Positions 60,780 through 64,000 of a stretch of DNA of 64,000 nt are shown here, one piece after another. Position 1 is the first letter of the stretch. Every line of letters begins with the position of its first letter. The DNA lies in NCBI RefSeq assembly GCF_016742955.1, contig NZ_JABBYC010000005.1, positions 112,166 through 176,165 on the forward strand, given 5' to 3'. A program made the translations under genes and the position numbers. A model generated the notes under the pieces. It did not search any database and was not told the DNA's origin. It saw only the letters and a list, made by a program, of their open reading frames with translations. Origin of the DNA: Myceligenerans indicum (GTDB taxonomy: Bacteria; Actinomycetota; Actinomycetes; Actinomycetales; Cellulomonadaceae).

Positions 60780-61227
60780 GGTCGTGGGCCGAGTATCGGG
60801 AGACCATCGTGTAGTCCTTGGCGGGCCCGGTGACATGCCAGCGGACCGTCCAGGCGTGCGGGGCGCCGGTGGGGGAGGCGGGCTCGACGCTGCCGCGGTA
60901 GAGGTCGCGCCCGCAGACGTGCTCGACGGGACGTGCGGTCCAGGGATGGAAGTCGCGGCCGTCCTCGAAGGTCACCCACCAGCCGGGCGCCGCGGTCGCG
61001 GAGCCCGGGGGAGCGGCCCCGGGGCGCCGGGGCGTCAGGAACAGCGTCCGGGTGACCGGTGTGCTCCGGTCCGCCCAGCGCAGCGTCCCGTTCTCGGCCC
61101 AGCGGACACGGCCGGCGCCCTCTGCCGTGAACGTGGCCTCACCGGTGGCGGCATAGTCGGTACCGGTGAGGCGGTCGTGCACCTCACGCCGGAAGTCCCA
61201 GGTGCCGAGGAGTCGTGCCGGATCCAC
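60766..61227 (-). CDS. DUF6314 family protein
   Basis: Small beta-rich protein (153 aa), lipocalin-like in feel: LGTWDFRREVHDRLTGTDYAATGEATF, VRWAENGTLRW, WVTFEDGRDFHPW, VEHVCGRDLYRGS and WHVTGPAKDYTMVSRY fit DUF6314. No known function. GTG start with a TAGGGT hexamer 6 nt upstream on the reverse strand (leaderless). It overlaps the ABC-F gene tail-to-tail. Confidence 0.78.
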   Translation of the reverse strand: MDPARLLGTWDFRREVHDRLTGTDYAATGEATFTAEGAGRVRWAENGTLRWADRSTPVTRTLFLTPRRPGAAPPGSATAAPGWWVTFEDGRDFHPWTARPVEHVCGRDLYRGSVEPASPTGAPHAWTVRWHVTGPAKDYTMVSRYSAHDLTAP

Positions 61228-61233
61228 GGACCC

Positions 61234-61243
61234 ACCCTAGACC
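61234..61243. promoter_or_regulatory. Shared divergent -10 pair (CTAG core)
   Basis: The sequence ACCCTAGACC holds two face-to-face -10 hexamers: TAGGGT on the reverse strand (61239-61234), 6 nt before the DUF6314 GTG, and TAGACC on the forward strand (61238-61243), 8 nt before an ATG at 61252. RNA polymerase cannot occupy both at once. Confidence 0.55.
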
Positions 61244-61251
61244 GAGCGAGA

Positions 61252-61263
61252 ATGGCCGCATGA
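61252..61263 (+). CDS. Three-codon upstream frame (ATG GCC GCA TGA) coupled to the M3 peptidase
   Basis: An ATG at the predicted 5' end of the transcript encodes Met-Ala-Ala and stops with TGA that overlaps the M3 peptidase ATG (ATGA). No Shine-Dalgarno precedes the peptidase start, so it may be reached by termination-reinitiation after this minimal frame. Confidence 0.4.
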   Translation: MAA

Positions 61264-63350
61264 CGATCCCTGGCACCGCCACAGCGGTCACCCTCGACCC
61301 CGCGAACCCCTACTTCGCGCCTTCGACGCTCCCGTACGAGCTGCCCGACCACGCGGCGATCCAGGAGGAGCACCACGAGCCCGCGATCGTGGCCGGGATG
61401 GCCGCCCAGCGTGCCGAGATCGAGGACATCGTCACGAACCCGGCACCGCCCGGCGTGGAGAACACCCTGGAGGCGCTCGAACGTTCCGGCGCTCTCCTCG
61501 GCCGCGCGTTGCGCGTGTTCTGGAACCAGCTGTCCGCGGACGCCACCCCCGGCCTCGAGGACATCGAGGCACGTCTCGCGCCGCAGCTCGCCGCGCACGA
61601 GGACGCCATCTACCTGGACGCCCGCCTGTACGAGCGGGCGCGGGCCCTGCAGGAGAGGGCCGACGCCGGAACGCTCACCCTCGAGCCCGACACCGCCTAC
61701 CTCCTTCAGAAGCTGCTCACCCGCATCCGCCGCTCCGGGATCGAGCTTCCGGAGCCCGACCAGGACACCCTGCGCGACCTCAACGCCCGCCTGACGACGC
61801 TGCAGGCCGAGTTCGGCCGCAAGCTGCTCGCGGGCGCCAACGCCGCCGGCGTCCTGATCACCGACGAGGCCGAGCTCGAAGGCCTGTCCCACGCCGCGCG
61901 GGCGGGTGCGCGAGCCGCCGCGGAATCGCGCGGCAGCGAGGGCTGGCTCCTGGAGATGCAACTCTTCAGCCACCAGCACGTCCTCGCCTCCCTCGCCCGG
62001 CCCGACGTGCGCGCCCGCGTCCAGGCGGCGTCCGAGAACCGCGGCCGCGACGGCTCCGGAAACGACACCCGCTCCACGCTGCTGGAGATGGTCCGCCTGC
62101 GTGCCGAGCGTGCCCGGCTGCTGGGCTACGAGCACCACGCCGCCTACGTCGCCGAGGACGCCACGGCCGCCACGACCGACGCCGTCAACGCCATGCTCGC
62201 CCGTCTCGCCCCGCCCGCCGTCGCCAACGCCCGCGCCGAGCACGCCGACCTGGAGGCGCTCGCGGGCGGCCCTGTCGGGGCCGCGGACTGGTCCTACTGC
62301 ACCGAGGCCGTGCGCAAGGAGCGCTTCGCCCTGGAGGACGCGCTGCTGCGCCCGTACCTCGAGCTGGAACGCGTCGCGCGCGACGGCGTCTTCCGTGCGG
62401 CCAGCCGGCTGTTCGGGCTGTCGTTCACCGAGCGGGAGGACCTGGTCGGCTACCACCCGGACGTGCGGATCTTCGAGGTGTTCGATCAGCCGGAGCCGGG
62501 GGAGCGGGACCAGGGGCTGGGCCTGTTCGTCGCCGACTGGTTCACGCGCGAGTCCAAGCGGGGCGGTGCCTGGATGAACAACCTCGTGGACCAGAACCGC
62601 CTGCTGGGCCAGAGGGCCGTGGTGGTGAACAACCTCAACATCGTCCGGGCGCCGGCGGGAGAGCCCACGCTGCTGTCCTGGGACGAGGTCACCACGATGT
62701 TCCACGAGTTCGGGCACGCCCTGCACGGCCTGCTGTCCGACGTGCGCTACCCCTCGCAGTCGGGCACGAACGTGCCGCGGGACTTCGTCGAGTACCCCTC
62801 GCAGGTCAACGAGATGTGGGCGTGGGAGCCGGAGATCCTGGAGAGCTTCGCGGTGCATCACGAGACGGGCGAGCCGATGCCGCGCGAGTGGATCGACACG
62901 ATGCTCGCCTCGCGCCAGTACGGCGAGGGCTTCTCCACCACCGAGTACCTGGGTGCCGCGCTCCTGGACCAGGCGTGGCACCAGCTCGCGCCCGAGGACG
63001 TCCCGGCCGTGCCGGAGGACGTCGCCGGCTTCGAGCAGGCCGCCCTGGCCGCGGCGGGCGTCGACTTCGCGCCCGTTCCGCCGCGCTACCGCACCACCTA
63101 CTTCAACCATGTCTTCGGCGGCGGCTACTCGGCCGGGTACTACTCGTATGTCTGGTCCCAGGTGCTCGACGCCGACACCGTCGAGTGGTACGCGGAGAAC
63201 GGTGGTCTGACCCGCGAGAACGGCGAGACGTTCCGACGGCGGCTGCTGGCACGCGGCGGGTCCCAGGACCCCGCGCGTTCCTTCCGGGACCTGCGCGGAC
63301 GCGACCCGGAGATCGGGCCGCTGCTCATCCGTCTCGGCCTGGAGGACTGA
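61260..63350 (+). CDS. M3 family metallopeptidase (peptidyl-dipeptidase Dcp-like)
   Basis: Cytoplasmic zinc oligopeptidase (696 aa). The gluzincin motif is MFHEFGHALHG with His482, Glu483 and His486, and the third ligand Glu lies in EYPSQVNEMW; the C-terminal substrate-binding HVFGGGYSAGYYSY is typical of M3 enzymes. The N-terminal helical half (NPYFAPSTLPYELPDHAAIQEEHHEPAI) fits Dcp. I chose ATG 61260 from family N-termini and the coupled upstream frame; a GTG or ATG further upstream would overlap the divergent DUF6314 gene. Confidence 0.92.
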   Translation: MTIPGTATAVTLDPANPYFAPSTLPYELPDHAAIQEEHHEPAIVAGMAAQRAEIEDIVTNPAPPGVENTLEALERSGALLGRALRVFWNQLSADATPGLEDIEARLAPQLAAHEDAIYLDARLYERARALQERADAGTLTLEPDTAYLLQKLLTRIRRSGIELPEPDQDTLRDLNARLTTLQAEFGRKLLAGANAAGVLITDEAELEGLSHAARAGARAAAESRGSEGWLLEMQLFSHQHVLASLARPDVRARVQAASENRGRDGSGNDTRSTLLEMVRLRAERARLLGYEHHAAYVAEDATAATTDAVNAMLARLAPPAVANARAEHADLEALAGGPVGAADWSYCTEAVRKERFALEDALLRPYLELERVARDGVFRAASRLFGLSFTEREDLVGYHPDVRIFEVFDQPEPGERDQGLGLFVADWFTRESKRGGAWMNNLVDQNRLLGQRAVVVNNLNIVRAPAGEPTLLSWDEVTTMFHEFGHALHGLLSDVRYPSQSGTNVPRDFVEYPSQVNEMWAWEPEILESFAVHHETGEPMPREWIDTMLASRQYGEGFSTTEYLGAALLDQAWHQLAPEDVPAVPEDVAGFEQAALAAAGVDFAPVPPRYRTTYFNHVFGGGYSAGYYSYVWSQVLDADTVEWYAENGGLTRENGETFRRRLLARGGSQDPARSFRDLRGRDPEIGPLLIRLGLED

Positions 63351-63374
63351 GCCGGCCCGGGCCTTCCACCCGTG

Positions 63375-63393
63375 GCCGGGCTGCCCGCCCGGC
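63375..63393 (+). terminator. Terminator after the M3 peptidase
   Basis: GCCGGGC-TGCCC-GCCCGGC: 7-bp perfect stem with a 5-nt loop, 25 nt after the stop codon. Confidence 0.6.
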
Positions 63394-63485
63394 GCGGCCG
63401 TGACGTACGGGAAAGCACTGATGTGCCGCCGGGCGGTCGGTCGTAAAGTCTCCTTACTTATTCGGCAAGCAGGGAGGACGGGACG

Positions 63486-63981
63486 ATGGACACCCAGCAG
63501 GTCCGGCGCCGCCGGACGAGAGGCGGGCTGGCGCTCGCCACCGCACTGACGCTCGTCGTCGGTGGCGCGGTGGCGACCGCAGCCGCACAGGCCCAGGACA
63601 CGGGGGCGCAGGCCACGGCCGCCGAGTGCGCGACGCCGTGGTCGTCGTCGGACGTGTACGTCCAGGGCGACACCGTCTCCTACGGCGAGCACGACTGGCA
63701 GGCCAAGTGGTGGACCCAGGGCGACACCCCGGGAGCCGGCGAATGGGGCCCCTGGGAGGACCAGGGGACCTGCGGTGGCGGCTCGACCGACCCCGGCACC
63801 CCGCCCTCGGGTGAGTGCACCTCGGCCGGGTGGGACGCCTCCGCGGTGTACGTCGGCGGCGACACGGCGTCGTACGCGAGCCACGAGTGGCAGGCGCAGT
63901 GGTGGACGCAGGGCGAGACCCCCGGTGCGGCCGACGTCTGGGCCGACCTCGGGGCGTGCTCCGGCGGCCCCGGGCCCACCC
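63486..63981 (+). CDS. Secreted protein with tandem CBM5/12-type modules (3' end missing)
   Basis: Partial gene, 165 codons to the end of genuine sequence. The signal peptide (RRRRTRGGLALATALTLVVGGAVATAAAQAQ) is followed by two modules, ATPWSSSDVYVQGDTVSYGEHDWQAKWWTQGDTPG and GWDASAVYVGGDTASYASHEWQAQWWTQGETPG, joined by a GGGSTDPGTPPSG linker. The W/Y pattern AKWWTQG..PG is that of CBM5/12 chitin-binding modules, so a chitinase or other polysaccharide-active catalytic domain probably follows. AGGGAGG lies 8 nt before the ATG; an AT-rich promoter stretch (63442-63462) precedes it. Confidence 0.85.
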
Positions 63982-64000
63982 CTGTCTCTTATACACATCT
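63982..64000. other. Tn5/Nextera mosaic-end adapter (assembly artefact)
   Basis: The last 19 bases, CTGTCTCTTATACACATCT, are the Nextera mosaic-end sequence, not chromosome. They break the last gene and create false reverse-strand frames beginning MCIRDR and MYKRQ. Confidence 0.98.

Noticed and set aside
61035..63998. 987-codon reverse frame starting MCIRDR
   Set aside because: Starts in adapter sequence and runs antisense to the M3 peptidase; compositional artefact.
1..64000. tRNA, rRNA, insertion sequence or prophage genes
   Set aside because: None recognised by eye on either strand; no transposase, integrase or terminal inverted repeats of IS type seen. A tRNAscan/ISfinder run would be needed to exclude small remnants.

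Overview
The window is a 64-kb stretch of a very GC-rich, gene-dense actinobacterial chromosome. The order pdxT-yebC-ruvCAB-yajC-secDF-apt-rel, then DUF349/peptidyl-prolyl isomerase-hisS, then aspS, is the actinobacterial housekeeping backbone. The secreted beta-glucan-degrading equipment, an intein-bearing Rv2578c-type radical SAM gene with an SOS box, many GTG/TTG starts and many leaderless promoters (TANNNT hexamer 6-8 nt before the start codon) all fit the order Micrococcales. The most likely family is Promicromonosporaceae or Cellulomonadaceae (for example a Cellulosimicrobium or Isoptericola relative); that placement is inference. The right end is a true contig end, because the last 19 bases are the Tn5/Nextera mosaic-end adapter and the last gene is cut by it.

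Layout. 1-6 kb: a Nudix hydrolase and two tandem, translationally coupled P-loop/TPR (STAND-like) proteins of unknown role. 6-17 kb: pdxT, yebC, ruvC-ruvA-ruvB, yajC-secD-secF, apt and a bifunctional (p)ppGpp enzyme. 17-20 kb: a split NHEJ-type pair (ATP-dependent DNA ligase, LigD-type polymerase/primase) and a reverse-strand AbiEi-like protein. 20-24.5 kb: cyclophilin-DUF349 pair (reverse) divergent from hisS. 24.5-28 kb: secreted subtilase, radical SAM protein interrupted by a mini-intein under an SOS box, and a DoxX-like membrane protein.

28-45 kb is an accessory beta-glucan locus. It holds a secreted GH16 with two discoidin/CBM32 domains, two convergent LacI regulators, a secreted clan-A glycosidase flanked by CBM32 domains, a secreted CBM32-DUF1996 protein, a TetR regulator with a clear operator, and a five-gene peptide-type ABC transporter operon ending in an intracellular GH3 glycosidase. 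The probable logic is extracellular cleavage of (fungal?) beta-glucan, import of oligosaccharides, and cytoplasmic hydrolysis to glucose. Palindromes of LacI and TetR type lie at the expected promoters.

45-50 kb: DUF2332 and PPOX genes (reverse), then a coupled set of a possible 45-aa peptide, a DUF4034-like protein and a membrane-anchored M16 peptidase-like protein. 50-54.6 kb: aspS, a coupled GNAT acetyltransferase, and three tandem DUF4190 membrane proteins with proline-rich N-termini. 54.6-61 kb has a resistance flavour: an FAD monooxygenase coupled to a phosphotransferase, two coupled CD225-like membrane proteins, and an ABC-F protein preceded by a short leader peptide with mutually exclusive hairpins. 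61-64 kb: a DUF6314 protein divergent from an M3 metallopeptidase, and the start of a secreted protein with tandem chitin-binding-like modules. I saw no rRNA, tRNA, CRISPR array or insertion sequence.
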